From contig NZ_JAUSZL010000004.1 in NCBI RefSeq assembly GCF_030817535.1, positions 186,001 to 250,000 on the forward strand: a stretch of 64,000 bases of DNA, given 5' to 3'. The notes below the pieces were generated by a model that worked only from the letters and a program-made list of their open reading frames with translations, did no database searches and had not been told where the DNA came from. The DNA comes from Streptomyces sp. V3I8 (GTDB lineage: Bacteria > Actinomycetota > Actinomycetes > Streptomycetales > Streptomycetaceae). Below are positions 10,901 to 22,600 of this stretch, one piece after another; positions within the stretch are counted from its first letter, which is position 1; every line of letters starts with the position of its first letter. Position numbers and translations under genes: made by a program.

Positions 10901-13640
10901 CCGGCCGCGGGGATCGCGTCCAGCCAGTAGCGGCGCTTTTCGAAGGGGTAGGTGGGCAGGTCCAGGCGCTGCGCGCCGCGGCCGGCGAACAGGGCCGCCC
11001 AGCGGGGGCCCGCGCCGTGCACGTGCAGGCGGGCCAGGGCGCCCAGCAGGGACTGCGGTTCGGGGGTGTCCTTGCGCAGGGCGGGCAGGACGGCGTGGTC
11101 CTGCGCGTCGAGGCAGGCGGCGGCCAGGGCGCTCAGGACGCCGTCGGGGCCGATCTCGAGGTAGCGGGTGACGCCGTCGGCCTCCAGGGTGCGGACGCCG
11201 TCGGCGAAGCGCACGGCCTGGCGGACGTGGCGCACCCAGTAGTCGGCGCAGGCCAGTTCCTCGGGGCGGGCCTCGCGGCCGGTGACGTTGGAGACGATCC
11301 GCAGGGCCGGGGCGCGGTAGGTGAGGCTGTCGGCGATCTGCCGGAACTCCTGGAGCATCGGTTCCATCAGCGGGGAGTGGAAGGCGTGCGAGACCCGCAG
11401 CCGGGTGGTCTTGCGGCCCAGCCGGGCGAAGTGGGCGGCCAGGGCCAGGACGGCGTCCTCGTCGCCGGAGACGACCACGGAGGTGGGGCTGTTGAGGGCG
11501 GCGATGCCGCTGTGCGCGTCCAGCAGCGGCAGCACCTCCTCCTCGGTGGCCTGCAGCGCCATCATGGTCCCGCCGGCCGGCAGGGCCTGCATGAGGCGGC
11601 CGCGGGCGGCGACCAGGGTGGCGGCGTCGGCGAGGGACAGGACGCCGGCCACGTGGGCGGCGGCCAGTTCGCCCACCGAGTGGCCCATCAGGACGTCGGG
11701 GACCGTGCCCCACGACTCCAGCAGCCGGTACAGGGCCACTTCGAAGGCGAACAGGGCGCTTTGCGTGTAGAGGGTCCGGTCCAGCTCACGGGTGCCCGCG
11801 GCCGTGCCCGTGCCGTCGGCCGTGCCCGTGGTGTCGGGGGCGTCGGGGGTGAACATCACTTCGCGCAGCGGGCGCGGCAGGTGCGGGTCCAGGTGCTCGC
11901 ACACGGCGTCGAGGGCGGCGGCGAAGGCCGGGAACGCGGCGTACAGGCCGCTGCCCATGCCGGGGCGCTGGGTGCCCTGGCCGGAGAAGAGGAAGGCCAG
12001 CGGGGCGCCGGGGGCGGTGGTGCCGGTGACGGCGGCGGGGTGTTCGCGCTGTCCGGCGAGCGCTTCGAGCGCCTCGAGCGCGCCGGCCCGGTCGGCGGCG
12101 AGCACGACGGCCCGGTGCTCGAGTGCGGAGCGGGTCGTCGCCAGGGAGAACGCGGTGTCCAGCAGGGTGCGTCCGGCATCCGCCGCCAGCCAGGACGTCA
12201 GCTCCTGGGCCTGCCGGAGCAGACCGGAGGCGCTGCGGGCGCTCAGCAGCAGCGGCAGCGGCAGCGCGGGCAGCGGCGCCGGCTGCGGCGCTCCCGGTCC
12301 GGCGGCCGGCCCGGAAGCGGACTCGGGAGCGGACTCGGGGACAGGCTCGGGGGCCGGGGCCTCCTCGATGATCATGTGGGCGTTGGTGCCGCTGAGGCCG
12401 AAGGAGGAGACACCGGCGCGGCGCGGCCGCTCGGAGCGCGGCCACGGGCGCTGCTCGGTCAGCAGGCGTACGTTGCCGTCCGACCAGTCGACCTGCGGTG
12501 AGGGCTCGTCCACGTGCAGGGTGCGCGGCATGGCCTGGTGGCGCAGCGCCATGATGGCCTTGATGACGCCGCTGACGCCGGCCGCGGCCTGGGCGTGGCC
12601 CATGTTGGACTTGATGGAGCCCAGCCACAGCGGTTCGTCCGCGGGGCGGTCCTGGCCGTAGGTGGCCAGGAGTGCCTGGGCCTCGATGGGATCGCCGAGG
12701 CGGGTGCCGGTGCCGTGTCCCTCGACGAGGTCGATGTCGGCCGCGCTCAGACCGGAGACCTCCAGGGCCTGGCGGATGACGCGCTGCTGGGAGGGGCCGT
12801 TGGGGGCGGTGAGGCCGTTGGAGGCGCCGTCCTGGTTGATGGCGCTGCCGCGGATGACGGCCAGGACGGGGTGGTTGTTGCGGCGGGCGTCGGAGAGGCG
12901 CTCCACCAGCAGCAGGCCGATGCCCTCGGACCAGCCGGTGCCGTCGGCGGAGGAGGCGAAGGCCTTGCAGCGGCCGTCCGCGGACAGTCCGCGCTGCTGG
13001 CTGAAGTCGATGAACAGTTCCGGGGTCGCCATCACGGTGACGCCGCCGGCCAGCGCCATGGTGATCTCGCCCTGGCGCAGGGCCTGGCAGGCCATGTGCA
13101 GGGCGACCAGCGAGGAGGAGCAGGCGGTGTCGACGGTGACGGCCGGGCCCTCCAGGCCCAGGGTGTAGGCGACGCGGCCGGAGGCGATGCTGGCGGCGCT
13201 GCCGTTGCCGATGTAGCCGGTCAGGTCCTCGGGGACCTCGGGGAGCCTGCTGCGGTAGTCGTGGTACATGACGCCCGCGTAGACGCCGGTGCGGCTGCCG
13301 CGCACGGACTGCGGGTCGATGCCTGCGCGTTCGAAGGCCTCCCAGGCGCCCTGGAGCAGCAGGCGCTGCTGGGGGTCCATGGCCATCGCCTCGCGCGGCA
13401 TGATGCCGAAGAACTCGGGGTCGAACTCGGTCGCGTCGTGCAGGAAGCCGCCGTGGCGGGTGTAGGTGTGGCCGGCGACGCCCGGTTCGGGGTTGTAGAG
13501 GCTCTCCAGCGGCCAGCCGCGGTCGTCGGGGAAGCCGGAGACGACGTCGCGTCCGTCGGCGACCATCTGCCACACGTCCTCGGCGGAGCGCAGTCCGCCG
13601 GGGAAGCGGCAGCTGATGCCCACGACGGCGATCGGCTCGT
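7984..13640 (-). other. PKS D module 3: KS-AT(malonyl)-DH-KR-ACP and C-terminal docking end
   Basis: KS about 13640-12360, AT about 12000-11110 (GHSVG near 11680, HAFH near 11380), DH about 10870-10230 ([10 protein letters not shown] near 10765), KR about 9375-8800 (GGTSGLG; NYGAAN near 8935; MDN variant), ACP GLDSL near 8395. Predicted output is a double bond. Like module 1, its AT (with a Gly/Thr-rich insert near 11790-11840) is not one of the homogenised copies. Confidence 0.85.
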
Positions 13641-16600
13641 CGGTGTCCGCCGCCGGGGCCGGGGCGGCTGCGGCGGGCAGGGGTTCGGCGGGGGTGATAC
13701 GGCTCTTGAGGTATCCGGCGGCGGCCCGTGCCGTGGGGTAGTCGAAGACGAGGGTGGCGGGCAGGCGTACGCCTGCCGCGGCGCCGAGTGCGTTGCGCAG
13801 TTCGACGGCGGCCAGGGAGTCGAAGCCGAGGTCCTTGAAGGCCCGGTCGGCTTCGACCGCGTCGATGGTGGAGTGGCCGAGCACTGTGGCGACGTGCTTG
13901 CGGACCAGGTCCAGCAGCAGGCGTTCGCGCTGTCCCTCGTCGAGCGGGGCCAGCCGCTGGGCCAGGGCGTTCGCCTCGGCGGCGTCGGCGGGGCGGGCGC
14001 TCCTGCGGGTGGTGCCCCGGGCCAGGCCCTTGAGGAGGGCGGGCAGTTCCTCGCCCCGTGCGGCCAGTGCGGTGGTGTCGATCCGCAGCGGGATCAACAA
14101 CGGCTGCCCGGGCCGGTCCACGGCGCCATCCAGCAGACCCAGCGCCTCCTCGACCGGCAGGGCGGGCAGGCCCAGCCGCGCCATCCGCGTCTCCGCGTCC
14201 GCCTGCGAGGACACACCCCCCAGCCCCGTGTCATACGCCCACAGACCCCAGGCCAGGGAGGTCGCGGGCAGGCCCAGGTGGTGACGGTGGGCGGCCAGCG
14301 CGTCCAGGAACGTGTTGGCAGCCGCGTAGTTGGCCTGCCCCGCGGCCAGCACCATGCCGCCCGCGGAGGAGAACAGCACGAACGCCGACAACTCCAGGTG
14401 CGCGGTCAGCTCGTGCAGATGCCAGGCCGCGTCCGCCTTGGGCGCCAGCACCCGCTCCAGACGCTCCCGGTCCACATCCTGCACCAGGGCGTTGTCCATC
14501 ACACCGGCCGCATGCACCACACCCGACAGCGGGTACTGCGGGTCGATGCCGGCCAGGAGACGGGCCAGCGCACCACGGTCGGCCACATCACACGCGGCCA
14601 CCCGCACCCGCGCCCCCAGTCCTTCCAGCTCCGCCACCAGGTCACTTGCACCGGCCGCTTCGAGGCCGCGCCGGCTGGTCAGCAGCAGATCCTGCACCCC
14701 GCGCTCACGCACCAGATGCCGGGCCACCAACGCACCCAGACCACCGGTACCACCGGTCACCAGCACCGTCCCCGAACCCCACCCCACACCAGCCGCATCC
14801 GGTACGTCCGCCGTGTCGATCGTGTCGATCATGTCCGGAAGGAGTGGTTCCTTTGGAGCCAGAGCACGTACCAGCCGGGGCAGCAGCACCCGGCTTGCGC
14901 GGACCGCCAGTTCGCTCTCCCCCGCCTGCACGGCGGCAGACGCGACAGCGACGTCCGCACCGGCGTCGAGGTCCACGACGGTGAAGCGGCCCGGGTTCTC
15001 CGCAGCTGCGGCCCGCAGCACACCCCACACACCCGCCACCGCCACATCAACATCGGCAGCAGCAGCAGCAGCGTCAGCAGTAGCCGTGCCGGTGCTGGTG
15101 TCGGTGGGGATGCTGACCGCGTTGCGGGTCACCACCACCAGCCGCGAGGAACCCGCACGCGAATCCTCCAGCCACTGCCGCACCCGCTCCAGCACGGCAC
15201 CAGTCACCGACCGGGTCCGCTCCAAGACCGAGCCCTCCGTGCGCGGCACCTCCCACACCACAACGGCAGGCAGACTCTGCGCATCCTGCACGTCGTCCCA
15301 GTAGGGCAGCGTGTGGGTGCCGGAGGTCTCGCCGTCCGCCGGTTTCCAGGCGAGCTGCCACAGTGACCGCTCCGATGCGGCGGCGGTCGCCTGTTCCAGC
15401 TGTTCGGCCGAAACCGGCCGGGAGACGAGGGAGTCGACGGTCGCGACGAGCCGGCCGGTGGCGTCGGCGACGCCGATGGCGGAGACCTCCTCGCCGCGTA
15501 CGCGGCGGATGTGGACGCGCAGGGCGCCGGCGCCGGCCGCGTGCAGTGTGACCCCGTTCCAGGAGAAGGGCAGCAGGGTCTCGCCCTCGTCCTCCTCCGT
15601 GCCGTCCAGCAGGAGGTCGACGTGCATGGCCGTGTCCAGGAGGGCCGGGTGCAGGCCGAAGCGGGCGGCCTCGGCCTGGGACTGCTCGGGCAGTTCGACC
15701 TCGGCGAACACGTCGTCGCCGCGCCGCCAGGCCGCCTTGAGGCCCTGGAAGACGGGGCCGTAGCCGTAACCGCGCTGGGCCAGCCGCTCGTAGGCGCCCT
15801 CGACGGTCAGGCTCCGGGCGCCGGGCGGGGGCCAGGCGGTGAGGTCGAACTCGGGAACGGCCGTGCTGCGGGCAAGCAGGCCTGCCGCGTGCCGGGTCCA
15901 CGGCGCGTCGCCGGTCTCGGCCCGCGAGTACACCTCCACCGGTCGCAGACCGGTCCCGTCGGGGGCGCCGACCACCACCTGCACGGCGACGCCGCCGTCG
16001 GCGGGCAGCACCAGGGGGGCTTCCAGGGTCAGTTCCTCGACGGCGCCGCAGTCGACCTGGTCGCCGGCGCGGACGGCCAGTTCCACGAAGCCGGTGCCGG
16101 GCAGCAGGAGGCTGCCCAGGACGTCGTGGTCGGCGATCCACGGGTGGGTGTCCAGGGCCAGCCGGCCGGTGAGAACCACCGCGTCGGAGTCGGGTGAGAC
16201 GACCACGGCGCTCAGCAGCGGGTGGGTGATGCCCTCCAGTCCGGCCGAGCCCATGTCACCGGCTCCGGCGGCCGGGACGTCCAGCCAGTAGCGCTCACGC
16301 TGGAAGGCGTACGTGGGCAACTCCACGCGCTCGGCGCCGTGTCCGGCGTAGAAGACGTCCCAGTCCACGACTGCGCCGGAGGCGAACAGCCCGCCCAGCG
16401 CGGTGAGCGTGGTGACGTCCTCGGGCCGATCCTTGCGCAGCACCGGCAGATAGGTCACCTCGTCGACGCCGTCGAGAATCTGGCGGGCCAGGCCCGTCAG
16501 GGACGGCGTCGGGGCCGCACTCCACGAAGCGGGTCACGCCCGCGCCGTGCAGGGTCTTCACCGCGTCCGCGAAGCGCACCGCCTCACGCACATGACTCAC

Positions 16601-19600
16601 CCAGTACTCGGGGTCGGTCAGCTGCCCGGCCGTCGCCAGGACGCCGCTCACGTTCGACACGACGGCCAGCTTCGGCTGCGTGTAGGTCAACGAGGTGGCC
16701 ACCGTGCGGAACTCGTCGAGCATCGGCTCCATCAACGGCGAGTGGAAGGCGTGCGAGACCCGCAGCCGGCTCACCCGGCGGCCCAGCGCACGGAAGTGTT
16801 CGTCAACCGTGTCGACGTCGGCCTCGGCGCCGGAGACCACCACAGAGGTGGGCCCGTTGACCGCGGCGATCCCCACCACGCCGCTGAGCAGCGGCAGGAC
16901 CTCGTCCTCGGTGGCTTCGACGGCGAGCATCGCGCCGCCGGAGGGCAGCGCGTCCATCAGCCGGCCCCGCGCCGCCACCAGCGTCGCCGCATCCTCCAAC
17001 GACAGAACACCTGCGACGTGGGCGGCGGTGATCTCACCGATGGAGTGCCCGGCCACGAAGTCCGGGCGTACCCCCCACGATTCGAGGAGACGGAACAGCG
17101 CGGTTTCGACGGCGAACAGGGCGGCCTGCGCGAACACGGTGCGGTTGAGGGCATCGGCGTCGTCACCGAACACCACCTCCCGCAGCGGGCGCTCCAGCCG
17201 GCCCTGCAGCGCTTCGCACACCGCGTCGAAAGCGGCCGCGTACACCGGGAACGCCTCGTACAGCTCGCGGCCCATGGACAGGCGCTGGCTGCCCTGGCCG
17301 GTGAAGAGGACGGCGGTGCGGCCGTCGTGGGCCTCGCCCACGGCGGCGGCGGTGAGGGGGGTTTCGGTGCTGAGGGTGTCCAGGGCCTGGGCCAGGGAGT
17401 GGCGTCCGTCGCCGATGACCACGGCCCGGTGTTCGAGGGCGGCGCGGGTGGTGGCCAGGGCGTGGCCGGCCGGGCGCAGTTCGTCGTCGGTGAGGGTGTC
17501 GAGGTGGGTGCGCAGGCGGGTGGCCTGGGCGTGCAGGGCCTGTGGGGTGCGGGCGGAGATCACCCAGGGCAGGAGGGGGCTGGTGTGCCGGCCGGCGGGC
17601 GGGGCGGGGGCGGTGGCCGGGGTGGCGGGGTCGGTGGTGGGGGCCTGTTCGACGATGACGTGGGCGTTGGTGCCGCTGATGCCGAAGGAGGAGATGCCGG
17701 CGCGGCGCGGGCGCGGGTCGGGGGCGGTGGGCCAGTCGCGGGCCTCGGTCAGGAGGCGGACGGCTCCTTCGCTCCAGTCGACCTGGGGGCTGGGTTCGTC
17801 GGCGTGCAGGGTCTTGGGGAGCTGTCCGTGGCGCATGGCCATGACCATCTTGATGATGCCGGCGACGCCGGCGGCGGCCTGGGTGTGGCCCATGTTGGAT
17901 TTGATGGAGCCCAGCCACAGGGGCTGGTCGGCGGGGCGGTCCTGGCCGTAGGTGGCAAGGAGGGCTTGGGCCTCGATGGGGTCGCCGAGGGTGGTGCCGG
18001 TGCCGTGGCCCTCGACGGCGTCGACGTCGGCGGGGGTCAGGCCGGCGGTGGCCAGGGCCTGGCGGATGACGCGTTGCTGGGAGGGGCCGTTGGGGGCGGT
18101 GAGGCCGTTGGAGGCGCCGTCGGAGTTGACGGCGCTGCCGCGCAGGAGGGCGAGGACGGGGTGGTTGTTGCGGCGGGCGTCGGAGAGGCGTTCGACCAGG
18201 AGCAGGCCGGCGCCTTCGCCCCAGCCGGTGCCGTCGGCGTCGGCGCCGAAGGACTTGCAGCGGCCGTCGGCGGACAGTCCGCCCTGGCGGCTCATGTCGA
18301 TGAAGGTGTCCGGGGTGGACATGACGGTGACGCCGCCGGCCAGGGCCAGGGAGCATTCGCCGGAGCGCAGGGCCTGGGCGGCCATGTGCAGGGCGACCAG
18401 GGAGGAGGAGCAGGCGGTGTCGACGGAGACGGCCGGTCCTTCCAGGCCCAGGGTGTAGGCGACGCGGCCGGAGACGACGCTGGCGAGGCTGCCGTTGCCG
18501 TGGTAGCCGGCCACGTCCTCGGGCAGCGGGCCCAGGCGCAGGCCCCAGTCGTGGTACATGACGCCGGCGAAGACGCCGGTGTCGCTGCCCTTGAGGCTGT
18601 GCGGGTCGATGCCGGCGCGTTCCAGGGTCTCCCAGGCGACTTCGAGGAGGAGGCGCTGCTGGGGGTCCATGGCCTGGGCTTCGCGGGGGCTGATGCCGAA
18701 GAACGCGGCGTCGAAGTGGGCGGCGTCGTGGAGGAAGCCGCCTTCGCCCGCGGAGCTCTTGCCCGTGGCGTCGGGCCGGGGGTCGTGGAGGTCGCGGGCC
18801 CAGCCGCGGTCGGTGGGGAAGGGGGAGATGACGTCGGTGCCGGTGGTGACGGTGTGCCAGAGGTCTTCGGGGGAGGTGATGTCGCCGGGGTAGCGGCAGG
18901 CCATGGCGACGATGGCGAGGGGTTCGTCGGTGGTGGCCACGACGGCGGGGCGGCCGGGGCGGGCGTCGGCGACGGGTTTGCGGACCTTGGTGGCGAGGTG
19001 GTCGGCGAGGGTGCGCGGGGTGGGGTAGTCGAAGGTGAGGGTGGCGCTCAGGCGCAGGCCGGTGGCGGAGTTGAGGCGGTTGCGCAGTTCGACGGCGCCC
19101 AGGGAGTCGAAGCCCATGTCGGTGAAGGCGCGCTGGGCGTTGACGGCGTCGGCGGAGTCGTGGCCCAGGACGTCGGCGACCTGTTCGCGGACCAGGTCCA
19201 GCAGGTGCTGGGTGAGTTCGGTGTCGTCCAGGCCGGCCCAGCGGCTGATGGTCTGGGAGGCGTGGGGGGCGGTGGTGTGGGCGGCGGTGCGGCGGGCGGG
19301 TACGCGTACCAGGTCCTGCAGGAGGGCGGGGATGCCGTCGTTCCTGGCGCGCAGGGCGTCGACGTCGATGCGCAGCGGGGCCAGGGTGGGGGCGTGGGTG
19401 GCCAGGGCCTGGTCGAAGAGGGTGAGGTTGTCGGCGGCGGAGAGGCCTTCCATGCCCAGGCGGCGGGCGCGTTGCAGGGCGGCGGCGTCGAGGTGGGCGC
19501 CCATGCCGGCGTCGCCGGTCCACAGGCCCCAGGTGATCGAGGTGGCCGGCAGGCCGGTGGCGTGGCGCTGGTGGGCGAGGGCGTCGAGGAAGACGTTGGC

Positions 19601-22600
19601 GGCGGCGTAGTTGCCCTGGCCGGCGCCGTCGAGGAGGCCGGCCATGGAGGAGTACAGGACGAAGGCCGACAGGTTCAGGTCGCGGGTGAGTTCGTGCAGG
19701 TGCCAGGCGGCGTCGGCCTTGGGGCGCAGGACGGCGTCGAGGCGGTCGGGGGTGAGGGCGCCGGTGAGGGCGTCGTCGACGATGCCGGCGGTGTGCACGA
19801 CGGCGCCGAGGGGGTGGGCGGCGGGCAGGCTGTCCAGGAGTGCGGCCAGTTCCTGGCGGTCGGCGACGTCGCAGGCGGTGACCTGGACGTGGGCGCCGGC
19901 GGCGGTGAGGTGGGCGGTGAGGTCGTGGGCGCCGGGTGCGTCGGGGCCGCGGCGGCTGGTGAGCAGCAGGTGGCGTACGCCGTGGTGGGTGACGAGGTGG
20001 CGGGCGAGGTGGCCGCCGAGGCCGCCGGTGCCGCCGGTGATCAGTACGGTGCGCTCCGGGTCCCAGGGCTGGGGGGCGGGGTCGGTGCCGGGGTGGGGCA
20101 GCAGGCGCGGGATGTGCAGGGCGTCGCCGCGCAGGGCGGTCTCGGGTTCGCCGGTGGTCAGGACGACGGCGGCCACGGCGGCGTCGGGGGCCGGGGTGTC
20201 GGTGTCGAGCAGGACGATGCGTCCGGGGTTCTCGGCCTGGGCGGAGCGGATCAGTCCCCAGGCGGCGGCCAGGTGGGGCTGGGGTGTTTCGCCGGGGGTG
20301 ACGGCGACGGCGCCGCGGGTGCGGATCAAAAGGGTGCTGTCGGCGAGGCGTTCGTCGCCGAGCCAGGTGTGCAGGGTGTGCAGGGCGGTGGCGGTGGTGG
20401 CGCGTGTGCGGGCGGGCAGGTCGGTGCCGGGCGGGGGGTGGGGCAGGTCCAGGACGACGGCGGCGGGGACGCCGGTGGCGTCGGCGGCGAGTTGGTGGAG
20501 CTGTTCGGGGCTGCCGTCCCAGGGGGTGGGTTCGCCGGTGGGGGCGGCGGCCGGGACCAGGGGGCGCCAGGTGACGTGGTGCAGGGCGCCGCCGTGGCCG
20601 GTGCGTGCGGCGCGCAGTTGTTCGGCGGAGACGGGGCGCAGGAGGAGGGAGGCGATGTCGGCGACGGGTGCTGCGGCCGGGTCGGTGAGGGTCAGGGCGA
20701 GGGTGTCGGGGCCGGTGGCGGTGATGCGGACGCGGACGGCGCAGGCGCCGGTGGCGTGGAGGGTGACGCCGTTCCAGGAGAAGGGGATGCGTACCTGGTC
20801 GGTGGGAGTGTGGGGGGAGGCGTGGTCGGCGGTGTGCAGGGCGGCGTCGAGGAGGGCGGGGTGCAGGGCGAAGGCGGCGGCGGTGGTGCGCTGGTCCTGG
20901 GGCAGGGCGACGTCGGCGTAGACGTCGCCGTCGTGGCGCCAGGCGGCGCGTACGGCTTGGAAGACGGGGCCGTAGCCGTAGCCGTCGCGGGCCATGTCGG
21001 GGTAGAGGGTGGTCAGGTCGAGGGGTTCGGCGCCGGTGGGGGGCCAGGGGGCGAGGTCGGCGGCGGGTGGGGCGGGGGTGGCGGCGGTGCGGGCCAGGAG
21101 GCCGGTGGCGTGGCGGGTCCAGGGGGTGTCGCCGTCCTGGGGGCGGGAGAAGATCTCCAGGGGGCGCAGTCCGGTTTCGTCGGCGGCGCCGACGACGACC
21201 TGGACGGCGACGGCGCCCTCGTCGGGCAGGACGAGGGGGGTCTGCAGGGTGAGTTCTTCCAGCAGGGCGCAGTCGACCTGGTCGCCGGCGCGGACGGCGA
21301 GTTCGACGAAGGCGGTGCCGGGCAGCAGGGTGACGCCGGAGATGACGTGGTCGGCGAGCCAGGGCTGGGTGCGCAGGGACAGGCGTCCGGTGAGGACGGC
21401 GGTGTCGGCGCCGGCGAGGGTGACGGCGGCGGCCAGCAGCGGGTGGTCGACGGCGCTCTGGCCCAGTCCGGGGGCGTCGCCGGTGGCGGGCGGGGCGGTC
21501 AGCCAGTAGCGGCGGTGCTGGAAGGCGTAGGTGGGCAGGTCCAGGCGGCGGGTGTCGTGGTCGGCGAAGAGGGCGGTGCCGTCCAGGGGGGCGCCGTGGG
21601 CGTGGGCGCGGGCGAGCGCGGTCAGCAGGGTGGTCTGCTCGTCGTGGCCGCGGCGCAGGGCGGGCAGGAAGAGGGCCTCGTCGTGGTCGAGGGTCTGCTG
21701 GGCCAGGGCGCTCAGGACGCTGTCGGGGCCCAGTTCGAGGAAGGTGGTGACGCCGCTGTCGGCGAGGTGGCGGATGCCGTCGGCGAAGCGGACCGCCCGG
21801 CGGACGTGGTCGACCCAGTACTGGGGGGAGCACAGCTGTTCGGCGGTGGCCAGGCGTCCGGTGACGTTGGAGACGACGGGGATGGTGGGGGCGCAGTAGG
21901 TGAGGATCTGCGCGATGCGTTCGAACTCGTCGAGCATCGGTTCCATCAGCGGGGAGTGGAAGGCGTGCGAGACGCGTAGCCGGCTGTTCTTGCGGCCCAG
22001 GGCGCGGAAGTGGTCCTGGAGGGCGTCGACGGCCTCGGTGGTGCCGGAGACGACGACGGCGTCGGGGGCGTTGACGGCCGCGAGGCCCGCCGATTCGCCG
22101 AGCAGGGGCAGTACTTCGTCCTCGGTGGCCTGCAGGGCCAGCATGGCGCCGCCGGCGGGCAGGGCCTGCATGAGGCGGCCGCGGGCGGCGACCAGGGTGG
22201 CGGCGTCGTCGAGGGACAGGACGCCGGCGACGTGGGCGGCGGTGAGTTCGCCGATGGAGTGTCCGGCGAGGAAGTCGGGGCGCAGGCCCCAGGACTCCAG
22301 GAGCCGGAACAGGGCGGTCTCGACGGCGAAGAGGGCGGCCTGGGCGAAGACGGTGTCGTCGAGCAGGGCGGCTTCGGGGGTGCCTGCTTCGGCGAACAGG
22401 ATGTCGCGCAGGGGGCGTTCGAGCTGGAGGTCGAGGTAGCCGGCGGCCTGGTCGAGGGCTTTGGCGAAGACGGGGAAGGTGTCGTAGAGGCCGCGGCCCA
22501 TGTTCAGGCGCTGGCTGCCCTGGCCGGTGAACAGGAAGGCCAGGGCGTGGTGGTGTGCGGTGCCGCGCTGCAGGCGGGGGCTGGGGGCCGCTTCGGTGAG

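Noticed and set aside
16547..21979. Very long open frame on the + strand opposite PKS D (others at 40035-45230 and 47391-51266)
   Set aside because: They are antisense to PKS domains and are Gly/Val/Gln-rich, with no family features; a result of GC-biased codon use, not genes.
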